A DNA stretch of 64,000 nucleotides from NCBI GenBank assembly GCA_014529385.2, contig CM043957.1, positions 84,532,881 to 84,596,880 of the forward strand, given 5' to 3'. Under the pieces are notes generated by a model, which made no database searches, was not told the DNA's origin, and worked only from the letters and a program-made list of their open reading frames with translations. The DNA comes from Adiantum capillus-veneris (lineage: Eukaryota > Streptophyta > Polypodiopsida > Polypodiales > Pteridaceae). Positions 1 to 12,000 of the stretch are shown piece by piece; within the stretch, counting starts at the first letter, position 1, and each line of letters starts with the position of its first letter. Position numbers and translations under genes: made by a program.

Positions 1-380
1 TTCTCAAAGTCCAAACATAAGCTCCCTTCTAGCAAGGTTAGTTTAAATTTAGGCTCCAACACCTGTCTAAGCTAGGTTCAATTTATGAAGCATCACCATT
101 TAACCATGCTACGATCTAATGTATCATATCAAGGGGGTATTGATAAAAGGTCCAAAACTTATTGAGTTCAAGCTCTTAAGTAATTAAGTCTTTGTGAGTA
201 TTAAATGTTATAGTTTTAGTATAAAGATCCACCATTCAAAAACTCAAGTAATTTATTATTTACATTCAAACCTTGAATGCTTGAGATACAAAATACAAAC
301 TCAATCAATACTATATAAAGCAAAATCTAACATTAAGAGTATCAAATCAGTAACAAGAAACACTAACATGCACAAGAAAC
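1..380. repeat. Degenerate copies of the GGTCCACC-type repeat beyond the left gene
   Basis: This stretch lies downstream of the minus-strand ParB-like gene and has no convincing gene. Around 50-95 it reads like a decayed satellite unit (aggctccaac...cctgtctaagctaggttcaattta), and aggtccaaaactt (about 149) and agatccaccatt (about 225) are degenerate cores. The same repeat family therefore lies on both sides of the ParB-like gene. The divergence is high and the boundaries are uncertain. Confidence 0.5.
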
Positions 381-3043
381 TCAAAACATACGTGTCTCCA
401 TTTCCAAAAAGTCCTCCATTGACAGAGGATGTTGTTGTTGTTGTTCTTCTTCTCTTTGTGGAGAGCACTCCTCTGTAACAGGCACAATGTCATCTGATTG
501 CGAAGTGGATTGTTGAAGTCCAGCCCATTTTTCTATATCTTCATGAGACTTAGCAAAGTCTAGCAGCATGGTCTCCGCGTTTTTTGCCTCCTCCACACTA
601 TCAATTAAGCATATAACTTCTTTTTTCTGTTGTATTCCTTCTTGTGCAACCAAGGAGCCATCACCAAAAACATCAACAAGCTTGCGGTCTTCAAAACAAT
701 ATGTACGAATGTAGTGCTTGACCAAAGCTCTTTTTTTGGCCTCCAAATATTGCAAATCTGACATATCGTTATCTGCTACTTGAAGAAGAGAACAATCAAT
801 TGGCATGGGATGTTCCTCTGATCTTCTTCTCAGGTCTTCAAATGCATTGCCTTGTCCCAAGAAGGCAATAACTGTTAGGAATTGAATTGCTCCTTTGCAA
901 GGAGCTGATGGAAAGTGATGCAATGCACCACAACAATGGTAGCTCAGATTATCTCCCATGGCGTGAAAGGCACATTGCAATTTTGTGAAGTTAGTGAAAT
1001 CCACAAATGCAAGAAAGACAAATCCAGGATCTGTTGACCCTCCAGCAATAGCCAAGATCCCATCCAAAGCATTTTAAATGTCTCCTCACTCCACTTCAAA
1101 TTGCCTCCAACGTTTTTTGTCATATCTAAAACACATAAGCCAATAGGCACTTTATTATTGAAGTGGCGCATCAAGTAGAGATTGCCTTCCATTTGTAGGC
1201 TCACCACATAGATTGACCATGGCAAATCTCTAGGCTCAGTTTTCTCCTTTTGAAGGTGAATTGCCCATTGCATGTATTTTATTGCTCCATCTGGAAAAGC
1301 CATTTTCTTTGTTCCACGCGTCAAACTAGATTTGATCCATTCCTCGCATAGCATTAAAATTGTTTTATAAACAACATCATTGATGTTATACATTTTGACC
1401 ACCTCCTCCCAGTCTTTACATGGTGAAGACTCATTCAAATTGTTGAAGCCTTCAAGAAGTGCATCTTGAATCAATTTGTCTTGCTTCAACTGCTTGATTC
1501 GATCATACATGTCAGTTGCATCACCATCCTTTGCACTCTTTGACAGTAAAATCTTCTCATCTCTAATCTCTTCTTGAATAGTCTTTACCTCTGATTCCTC
1601 AAGGCCACAAAGGTATCTAAATACAGTTGTTGGGGGTTTCTTATTCTCCTCTTCTAGATTTTCAATGATTTCTATCCAGCAATCATAAACTAAATCAGAG
1701 TACGTGACCATGTGTGCCTGTTTAGCAATCCAACTTGCTGCTGCACTCATTCTTGCCAATCGAAGAAAAGCCTAAAAAGAAATAGAGAAATAATTAAACT
1801 ATTGAGCAAGATTTGTTAATTAAACACTATCAAAAAGACAAAGAAAATAACTTACATCCCATCCGGCACGAGATGCATGTCCCTCTGCAATTCCACTTGC
1901 TGCCTTTGGTGGTCGTCCTGAGAAGATCCATTGACTCCGTAAATGTCTCAATATTTGGCTGTAAGGTTGCTTGACATACAATGCCTGAGCCTCCTCATTT
2001 GCAATGGCAGATATAGCAGTTGCAACAAATGGAGGAGCATTCACAACAATGCGAGCCTTTCTAAATTTATACACGCTAATCAGTCTTTCAAATATCTCTT
2101 TGTTGTTTTGTTCATTGTGAAGCAAAACTTTTGCAGCATAGATTGAATGCTGCCCATCAAGAATCCAATAATGATAATCTTTAATTTTTTGCTCCTCTAC
2201 CTCTTCTACTGCCAAAGGAGTCCCCTTCTTTGATTTTGCATTTCGAACAGGCATCAAATATGCACATGCTGCAGGCTTGGTCGTACTCCGTGAAAATCCA
2301 AATAACACACTTTCAGCGTGTTTTTTATCCATAATACGTGCATTATAGTGATCAGGAGCAAGCCAACAATTTTGAATAGGGATATCAAATTCCCTATATT
2401 GGAAAGGAAAATAATTTATGTACTTATTCATTCCACCTGTATCTTTTTCTTGTCCTTTCATGGCCTCAGCTTCTAAAACATTTGGATCCACAATTCTCAT
2501 CTTTGACATTGAACCCTCTGTTGATGAGGATGCCAAAGATGCCTTGTCTACATCCAAAATGGAACTAGTTCGCTTAGCTGCTACTTTTTGCACTTTTGCT
2601 TGCTTCTTTGTGGATGGAGGTCGTGAAGCTTTCACCTTTTTTCGTTGTAGTGTGGCAATGATGGAGCTTTGAAGTTGATCTGCTGTGATGTTTGGATTTG
2701 ATTCTGCAAACTTCCATCCTCGAGAAAACATTGTCTCTTCTTTGTTTCTAGACATGCGCTCCAATGCATATGCTCCTGGAGATAGTTGAAATTCTAGATT
2801 CATTGGAACTAGAATGTCAATGCATTCCACCTCCGGATGACTATCAACTACAGAGACAGATGCTTCCACAACTTGTCCAACATCTTCAAACAAGCTATCA
2901 TTCTCCTTTTTGGCAATAAATAGATGCACCTTATGAAATTGTGCACCCTCTATATCATGTATGTCCAAATACCATTTCCTAACATCATTGCAAGTATAGT
3001 CAACTGAGACAGCAACCCTTGCAACCTGTTTTTTTGGAGCCAT
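381..3043 (-). CDS. ParB/sulfiredoxin-like domain fused to a DNA-methyltransferase-like domain, spliced, one frame break
   Basis: The protein would be about 858 residues. I start it at the ATG at 3043-3041 (MAPKKQ), because upstream in-frame codons lack an ATG and a 3' splice-site-like tract precedes this one. Exon 1 (3043-1856) gives 396 codons. Residues about 219-345 look like a ParB/Srx domain, with HYWILDGQHSIYAAK near residue 291 resembling the ParB core motif. Exon 2 (from 1771) continues in frame. Residues about 590-860 resemble a beta-class adenine/cytosine methyltransferase, in which motif IV precedes motif I. LDMTKNVGG near residue 606 occupies the DPPY position and is degenerate. 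VDVFGDGS near residue 755 resembles the SAM-binding motif I. The frame breaks by one base in the A-run at 1075-1072 and then continues to TGA at 381. ParB-methylase fusions are known in prokaryotes and phages; the assignment here is inference from motifs. The C-terminus is acidic and Gln-rich. It could be a catalytically dead DNA-binding derivative. Confidence 0.6.
1772..1855 (-). other. Phase-0 GT-AG intron of the ParB/methyltransferase-like gene
   Basis: On the minus strand the donor reads GGGAT|GTAAGTTATT and the acceptor reads CTATTTCTTTTTAG|GCTTTT. Removing these 84 bases joins two long reading frames in the same phase, ...SRAGWD and AFLRLARMSAAA.... The intron is AT-rich and contains stop codons, so it cannot be read through. 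Confidence 0.85.
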
Positions 3044-3063
3044 CTTTCCTGAAACAAGAAAAA
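3044..3063 (-). promoter_or_regulatory. Splice-acceptor-like tract just before the ATG of the left gene
   Basis: The minus strand reads GGTTTTTCTTGTTTCAG|GAAAG directly before ATG. This is a good plant 3' splice site and suggests a 5'-UTR intron whose first exon lies inside the repeat field. It is inferred from sequence alone; no donor was assigned. Confidence 0.45.
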
Positions 3064-3094
3064 CCAAATGTTATTTTAGCATATACTTTTTTGT

Positions 3095-6000
3095 AATGAA
3101 TTAAGTTTGTGTGAATACAAGGTCCACCACTTGTTCAAGTTAGATCTAAGCAAGTATACATAGTAATCTTTTAAGCTAGTAAACTAAGGGAAGGGAGAAG
3201 TAAGGTCCACCACTTGTCCAAGCTCAGCTCTAGACAACATGGAGAGATTCGAGGTCTACTAATTGTCTAATATAGGCTAACTATATTGAAACATAGAGAG
3301 AAGAAAAGGTCCACCACTTGTCCAATCTAGGGTCCATTGAAACATGGAGAGAAGGATGCTCCACCATTTGTCCAAAATAGGCTCCATTGAAACATGAAGA
3401 GAAGCAATATGCACCATGTCTTCGAGATGCTAGGCTCCATTGAAATACCTTAAACCCACGATATTTTGTATATGTGGGGTTTAAATTCAAGGTCCACCAC
3501 TTGTCCAACCTATTCTCCCTAGTAGCATGAGTGGTTTTGGTCTCAAGATTCACCACTTTTCCACTCTATGTCATTATATTAAGAAGATCTGGGTGTTAAG
3601 GTCCACCACTTGTCCAACCTATAAGGCTATATCTAAAATGGTATTATTTACCACCACTTGGAATGCACATGATAGGTTTTACATAGGGGTCTGATTCCAA
3701 GGTCCACCACTTGTCCAAGCTAACTCTATTGAAACATAGAGATAATCAAAGGTCCACCACTTGTCCAAGCTAGGCTCCATTGAAACATGGAGAGAAGGAT
3801 GCTCCACCATTTGTCCAAGCCAGGTTCGATTGAAACATGAAGAGAACCAAGCTGCACCATGTTTCAATAATGCTAGGCTCCATTGAAATATCTTAAACCC
3901 ATGATATTTCGTACATGGGGGGTTTGCATTCAAGGTCCACCACTTGTCCAACCTATTATCACTAGTAGCATGAGTGGTTTGGTCTCAAGATTCACCACTT
4001 TTCCACTCTATGTCATTATATTAAGAAGATCAGGGTGTTATGGTCCACCACTTGTCCAACCTATAAGGCTATATCTTAAAGGGTATTCTTTCTGACCACT
4101 TGGAATGACCATGATAGGTTTTACATGGGGGTTTGGTTCCAAGGTCCACCACTTGTCCAAGCTAGGGTCCATTGAAACATGGAGAGAAGGATGCTCCACC
4201 ATTTGTCCAAGATAGGCTCCATTGAAACATTAAGAGAAGCAAGCTGCACCATGTCTCCAAGATGCTAAGATCCATTGAAATACCTTACAGCCACGATATT
4301 TTGTACATGGGGAGTTTACATTCAAGGTCCACCACTTGTCCAACCTATTATCTCTAGTAACATGAGTGGTTTGGTCTCAAGTTTCACCACTTTTCCACTC
4401 TATGTCATTACGTTAAGAAGATCTGTGTGTTAAGGTCGACCACTTGTCCAACCTATAAGGGTATATCTTAAAGGGTATTATTTCTCACCACTTGAAATGT
4501 CCATGATATATTTTACATGGGGGTTTGGTTCCAAGGTCCACCACTTGTCCAAGCTAACTCTATTGAAACATAGAGAGAAACAAAGGTCCACCACTTGTCC
4601 AAGCTAGGTTCCATTGAAATATGGAGAGAAGGATGCTCTATCATTTGTCGAAGCTAACTCTATTGAAACATGGGGAGTTTACATTCAAGGTCCACCACTT
4701 GTCCAACCTATTAACGCTAGTAGCATGAGTGGTTTGGTCTCAAGATTCACCACTTTTTCACCTTATGTCATTATATTAAGAATATCTATGTGTTAAGGTC
4801 CACCACTTGTCCAACCTATCAGGCTATATCTTAAGGGTTATTCTTTCTCACCACTTGGAGTGACTATGATAGGTTTTACATGGGGGTTTGGTTCCAAGGT
4901 CCACCACTTGTCCAAGAAAACTCTATTGAAACATAGAGAGAAGCAAAGGTCCACCACTTGTCCAAGCTAGGGTCCATTGAAACATGGAGAGAAGGATGCT
5001 CCACCATTTGTCCAAAATACGCTCCATTGAAACATGAAGAGAAGCAAGCTACACCATGTTTCCAAGATGCTAATCTCCATTGAAATACCTTAAACCCATG
5101 ATATTTCGTACATGGGGGGTTTTCATTCAAGGTCCACCACTTGTCCAACCTATTATCTCTAGTAGCATGAGTGGTTTGGTCTCAAGATTCACCACTTTTC
5201 CACTCTATGTCATTATATTAAGAATATATGGGTGCTAAGGTCCACCACTTGTCCAACCTATAAGGCTATATCTTAAAATTTATTCTCTCTCACCACTTGG
5301 AGTTACCATGATAGGTTTTACATGGGAGTTTCGTTACAAGGCCCACCACTTGTCCAAGCTAAATCTATTGAAACATAGAGAGAACCAAAGGTCCACCACT
5401 TGTCCAAGCTAGGCTCCATTGAAACATGGAGAGAAAGATGCTCCACCATTTTTCAAAGATAGGCTCCATTGAAACATGAAGAGAAGCAAGCTGCACCATG
5501 TCTCCAAGATGCTAGGCTCCATTGAAATACCTTAAACCCATGATATTTCGTACATGGGGGTATACATTCAAGGTCCACCACTTGTCCAACCTATTATCCT
5601 TAGTAGCGTGAGTGGTTTGGTCTCAGGATTCACCACTTTTCCACTCTATGTCATTATATTAAGAAGATCTAGGTTTTAAGGTCGACCACTTGTCCAACCT
5701 ATAAGGCTAGATCTTAAAGGGTATTATTTATCACCACTTGGAATGACCATGATATGTTTTACATGGGGGTTTGGTTCCAAGGTCCACCACTTGTCCAAGC
5801 TAACTCTATGGAAACATAGAGAGAAGCAAAGGTCCACCATTTGTCCAAGCTAGGCTCCATTGAGACATTTAGAGAAGGATGATCCCCCATTGGTGGAAGA
5901 TAGGCTCCATCGAAACATGAAGAGAAGCAAGTTGCACCATGTCTCCAAGATGCTAGGCTTCATCGAAATACCGTAAACCCAGGATATTTTGTACATGGGG

Positions 6001-9000
6001 GGTTTACATTCAAGGGCCACCACTTGTCCAAGCTATTATCGCTAGTAGCATGAGTGGTTTTGTCTCAAGATTCACCACTTTTCCACTCTATGTCATTATA
6101 TTAAGAATATGTGGGTGTTAAGGTCCACTACTTGTCCAACCTATAAGTTTATATCTTAAAGGTTATTCTTTCTTACCACTTGGAGTGACCATGATAGGTT
6201 TTATATGGGGGTTTGGTTCCAAGCTCCACCACTTGTCCAAGCTAACTCTATTGAAACAGAGAGAGGATCAAAGCTCCACCACTTGTCCAAGCTAGGCTCC
6301 ATTGAAACATGGAGAGAAGGATGCTCCACCATTTGTCCAAGATAGGCTCCATTGAAACATGACGAGAAGCAAGCTGCACCATGTCTCCAAGATTCTAGGC
6401 TCCATCGAAAAACATTAAACCCATGATATGTCGTAGATGAGGGGTTTACATTCAAGGTCCAAAACTTGTGCAAGCTATTATTGGTAGTAGCCTGAGTGGT
6501 TTGGTCTCAAGATTCACCACCTTTCCACTCTATGTCATTATATTAAGAATATCTGGGTGTGAAGGTCCACCACTTGTGCAACCTATAAGGCTACATCTTA
6601 AAGGTTATTCTTTCGTACCACTTGGAGTGACCATGATAGGTTTTACATGGGGGTTTGGTTCCAAGGTCCACCACTTGTCCAAGCTAACTCTATTGAATCG
6701 TAGAGAGAAGCAAAGGTCCACCACTTGTCCAAGCTAGGCTCCATTGAAACATGGAGAGAAGGATGCTCCACCATTTGTCGAAGCTAACTCTATTGAAACA
6801 TGGGGGGTTTACGTTCAAGGTCCACCACTTTTCCAGCTATTACCGTTAGTAGCATGAGTGGTTTTGTCTCAAGATTCACCACTTTTTCACTCTATGTCAT
6901 TATGTTAAGAATATTTGGGTGTTAAGGTCCACCACTTGTCCAACCGATAGGACTATATCTTAAAGGTTATTGTTTCTCACGACTTGGAGTGACCATGATA
7001 GGTTTTACATTGGGGTTTGGTTCCAAGGTCCACCACTTGTCCAAGCTAACTCTATTGAAACATAGAGAGAAGCAAAGGTGCACCACTTGTCCAAGCTAGG
7101 GTCCATTGAAACATGGAGAGAAGGATGCTCCACCATTTGTCCAAGATAGGCTCCCTTAAAACATGAAGAGAAGCAAGGTGCACCATGTCTCCAAGATGCT
7201 AGGCTCCATCTAAATACCTTAAACCCACCATATTTCGTAGATGGGGGGTTTACATTCAAGGTCCACGACTTGGCCAACCTATAAGTCTATATCTTAAAGG
7301 TTATTCTTTCTTACCACTTGGAGTGACCATGATAGGTTTTATATGGGGGTTTGGTTCCAAGCTCCACCACTTGTCCAAGCTAACTCTATTGAAACAGAGA
7401 GAGAAGCAAAGGTCCACCACTTGTCCAAGCTAGGCTCCATTGAAACATGGAGAGAAGGATGCTCCACCATTTGTCCAAGATAGGCTCCATTGAAACATGA
7501 CGAAAAGCAAGCTGTACCATGTCTCCAAGATGCTAAGCTCCATCGAAAAACATTAAACCCATGATATGTCGTAGATGAGGGGTTTACATTCAAGGTCCAA
7601 CACTTGTCCAAGCTATTATTGGTAGTAGCCTGAGTGGTTTGGTCTCAAGATTCACCACTTTTCCACTCTATGTCTTGTACCAGGCCTATATAGCTACATC
7701 TAAAAGGTTATTCTTTCTTACCACTTGGAGTGACCATGATAGGTTTTACATGGGGGTTTGGTTTCAAGTTCCACCACTTGTCCAAGCTAACTCTATTGAA
7801 TTATACAGAGAAGCAAAGGTCCACCACTTGTCTAAGCTAGGCTCCATTGAAACATGGAGAGAAGGATGCTCCATCATTTTTCCAAGCTAACTCTATTGAA
7901 ACATGGGGTGTTTACGTTCAAGGTCCACCACTTGTCCAAACTATTACCGCTAGTAGCATGAGAGGTTTTGTCTCAAGATTCACCACTTTATCACTCTATG
8001 TCATTATATTAAGGATATCTGGGTGTTAAGGTCCACCACTTGTCCAACCTATAAGGCTATATCTTAAATGTTATTCTTTCTCACGACTTGGAGTGACCAT
8101 GATAGGTTTTACATTGGGGTTTGGTTCCAAGGTCCACCACTTGTCCAAGCTAACTCTATTGAAACAGAGAGAGAAGCAAAGGTCCACCACTTGTGCAAGC
8201 TAGGGTCCATTGAAACAAGGAAAGAAGGATGCTCCACCATTTGTCCAAGATAGGTTCCATTGAAACATGAAGAGAAGCAAGGTGCACTGGGTCTCCAAGA
8301 TGCTAGGCATCATCTAAATACCTTAAACCCACGATATTTAGTAGATGGGGGGTTTACATTCAAGGTCCACCACTTGTCCAACCTATTATCGCTAGTAGCA
8401 TGAGTAGTTTGCTCTCAAGATTCACCACTTTTCCACTCTATGCCATTATATTAAGAATATCTGGGTGTTAAGGTCCACCACTTGTCCAACCTATAAGGAT
8501 ATATCATTAAGGTTATTCTTTCTCACCACTTGGAGTGAACATGATAGGTTTTACATGGGGGTTTGGTTCCAAGGTCCACCACTTGTCCAAGCTAACTCTA
8601 TTGAAACATAGAGAGAAACAAAGGTCCACTACTTGTCCAAGCTAGGCTCCATTGAAAGATGGAGAGAACGATGCTCCACCATTTGTCGAAGCTAAGACTA
8701 TTGAACCATGGGGGGTTTACGTTCAAGTTTCACCACTTGTCCAAGCTATTATCGCTAGTAGCATGAGTGGTTTTGTCTCAAAATTCACCACTTTTCACTC
8801 TATGTCATTATATTAAGAATATTTGGGTGTTAAGGTCCACCACTTGTCCAACCTATAAGGCTATATTTTAAAGGTTATTCTTTCTCACCACTTGGAGTGA
8901 GCATGATAGGTTTTACATGGGGGTTTGAGTTCCAAGGTCAACCACTTGTCCAAGCAAACTCTATTGAATCATAGAGAGAAGCAAAGGTCCACCACTTGTC

Positions 9001-12000
9001 CAAGCTAGCTAGGGTCCATTGAAACATGGAGAGAAGGATGCTCCACCATTTGTCCAAGATAGGCTCCATCGAAAAATGAAGAGAAGCAAGCTGCACCATG
9101 TCTCCAAGATGCTAGGCTTCATCAAAATACCTTAAACCCAGGATATTTTGTACATGGGGGGTTTACATTCAAGGGCCGATACTTGTCCAAGCTATTATCG
9201 CTAGTAGCATGAGTGGCTTTGTCTCAAGATTCACCACTTTTCCACTCTATGTCATTATATTAAGAATATGTGGGTGTTAAGGTCCACCAATTGTCCAACC
9301 TATAAGTCTATATCTTAAGGGTTATTCTTTCTCACCACTTGGAGTGACTATGATAGGTTTTACATGGGGGTTTGGTTCCAAGGTCCACCACTTGTCCAAG
9401 AAAACTCTATTGAACCATAGAGAGAAGCAAAGGTCCACCACTTGTCCAAGCTAGGGTCCATTGAAACATGGAGAGAAGGATGCTCCACCCTTTGTCCAAG
9501 ATACGCTCCATTGAAACATGAAGAGAAGCAAGCTACACCATGTCTCCAAGCTGCTAATCTCCATTGAAATACCTTAAACCCATGATATTTCGTACATGGG
9601 GGGTTTACATTCAAGGTCCACCACTTGTCCAACCTATTATTTCTAGTAGCATGAGTGGTTTGGTCTCGAGATTCACCACTTTTCCACTCTATGTCATTAT
9701 ATTAAGAATATCTGGGTGCTAAGGTCCACCACTTGTCCAACCTATAAGGCTATATCTTAAACTTTATTCTTTCTCACCACTTGGAGTTACCATGATAGGT
9801 TTTACATGGGAGTTTGGTTACAAGGCCCACCACTTGTCCAAGCTAAATCTATTGAAACATAGAGAGAAGCAAAGGTCCACCACTTGTCCAAGCTAGGCTC
9901 CATTGAAACATGGAGAGAAGGATGCTCCACCATTTGTCAAAGATAGGCTCCATTGAAACATGAAGAGAAGCAAGCTGCACCATGTCTCCAAGATGCTAGG
10001 CTCCATTGAAATACCTTAAACCCATGATATTTCGTACATGGGGGTATACATTCAAGGTCCACCACTTGTCCAACCTATTATCCTTAGTAGCATGAGTGGT
10101 TTGGTCTCAAGATTCGCCACTTTTCCACTCTATGTTGTTATATTAAGAAGATCTAGGTTTTAAGGTCGACCACTTGTTCAACCTATAAGGCTAGATCTTA
10201 AAGGGTATTATTTATCACCACTTGGAATCACCATGATATGTTTTACATGGGGGTTTGGTTCCAAGTTCCACCACTTGTCCAAGCTAACTCTATGGAAACA
10301 TAGAGAGAAGCAAAGGTCCACCACTTGTCCAAGCTAGGCTCCATTGAGACATTTAGAGAAGGATGATCCCCCATTGGTGGAAGATAGGCTCCATCGAAAC
10401 ATGAAGAGAAGCAAGCTGCACCATGTCTCCAAGATGCTAGGATTCATCGAAATACCTTAAACCCAGGATATTTTGTACATGGGGGGTTTACATTCAAGGG
10501 CCACCACTTGTCCAAGCTATTATCGCTAGTAGCATGAGTGGTTTTATCTCAAGATTCACCACTTTTCCACTCTATGTCATTATATTAAGAATATGTGGGT
10601 GTTAAGGTCCACCACTTGTCCAACCTATAAGTTTATATCTTAATGGTTATTCTTACTTACCACTTGGAGTGACCATGATAGGTTTTATATGGGGGTTTGG
10701 TTCCAAGCTCCACCACTTGTCCAAGTTAACTCTATTGAAACAGAGAGAGAAGCAAAATTCCACCACTTGTCCAAGCTAGGCTCCATTGAAACATGGAGAG
10801 AAGGATGCTCCACCATTTGTCCAAGATAGGCTCCATTGAAACATGACGAGAAGCAAGCTGCACCATGTCTCCAAGATGCTAAGCTCCATCGAAAAACATT
10901 AAACCCATGATATGTCGTAGATGAGGGGTTTACATTCAAGGTCCAACACTTGTCCAAGGTATTATTGGTAGTAGCCTGAGTGGTTTGGTCTCAAGATTCA
11001 CCACTTTTCCACTCTATGTCATTATATTAAGAATATGTGGGTGTTAAGGTCCACCACTTGTACAACCTATAGGGCTACATCTTAAAGGTTATTCTTTCTT
11101 ACCACTTGGAGTGACCATGATAGGTTTTACATGGGGGTTTGGTTTCAAGTTCCACCACTTGTCCAAGCTAACTCTATTGAATTATACAGAGAAGCAAAGG
11201 TCCACCACTTGTCTAAGCTAGGCTCCATTGAAACATGGAGAGAAGAATGCTCCATCATTTTTCGAAGCTAACTCTATTGAAACATGGGGGGTTTACGTTC
11301 AAGGTCCACCACTTTTTCAAGCTATTACCGCTAGTAGCATGAGTGGTTTTGTCTCAAGATTCAACACTTTATCACTGTATGTCATTATATTAAGGATATC
11401 TGGGTGTTAAGGTCCACCACTTGTCCAACCTATAAGGCAATATCTTAAAGGTTATTCTTTCTCACGACTTGGAGTGACAATGATAGACTTTACATTGGAG
11501 TTTGGTTCCAAGGTCCACCACTTGTCCAAGCTAACTCTATTGAAACACAGAGAGAAGCAAAGGTCCACCACTTGTGCAAGCTAGGGTCCATTGAAACATG
11601 GAGAGAAGGATGCTCCACCATTTGTCCAAGATAGGCTCCATTGAAACATGAAGAGAAGCAAGGTGCACCATGTCTCCAAGCTGCTAGGCTCCATCTAAAT
11701 ACCTTAAACCCACCATATTTCGTAGATGGGGGGTTTACATTCAAGGTCCACCACTTGTCCAACCTATTATCGCTAGTAGCATGAGTAGTTTGCTCTCAAG
11801 ATTCACCACTTTTCCACTCTATGCCATTATATTAATAATATCTGGGTGTTAAGGTCCACCACTTGTCCAACCTATAAGGATATATCATTAAGGTTATTCT
11901 TTCTCACCACTTGGAGTGAACATGATAGGTTTTACATGGGGGTTTGGTTCCAAGGTCCACCACTTGTCCAAGCTAACTCTATTGAAACATAGAGAGAAAC

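Noticed and set aside
1066-1080. Programmed -1 frameshift at TTTAAAA in the ParB/methyltransferase-like gene
   Set aside because: The heptamer preceding the break is A TTT AAA, which does not fit X XXY YYZ, and no downstream structure is obvious. A 1-base mutation or sequence error is simpler.
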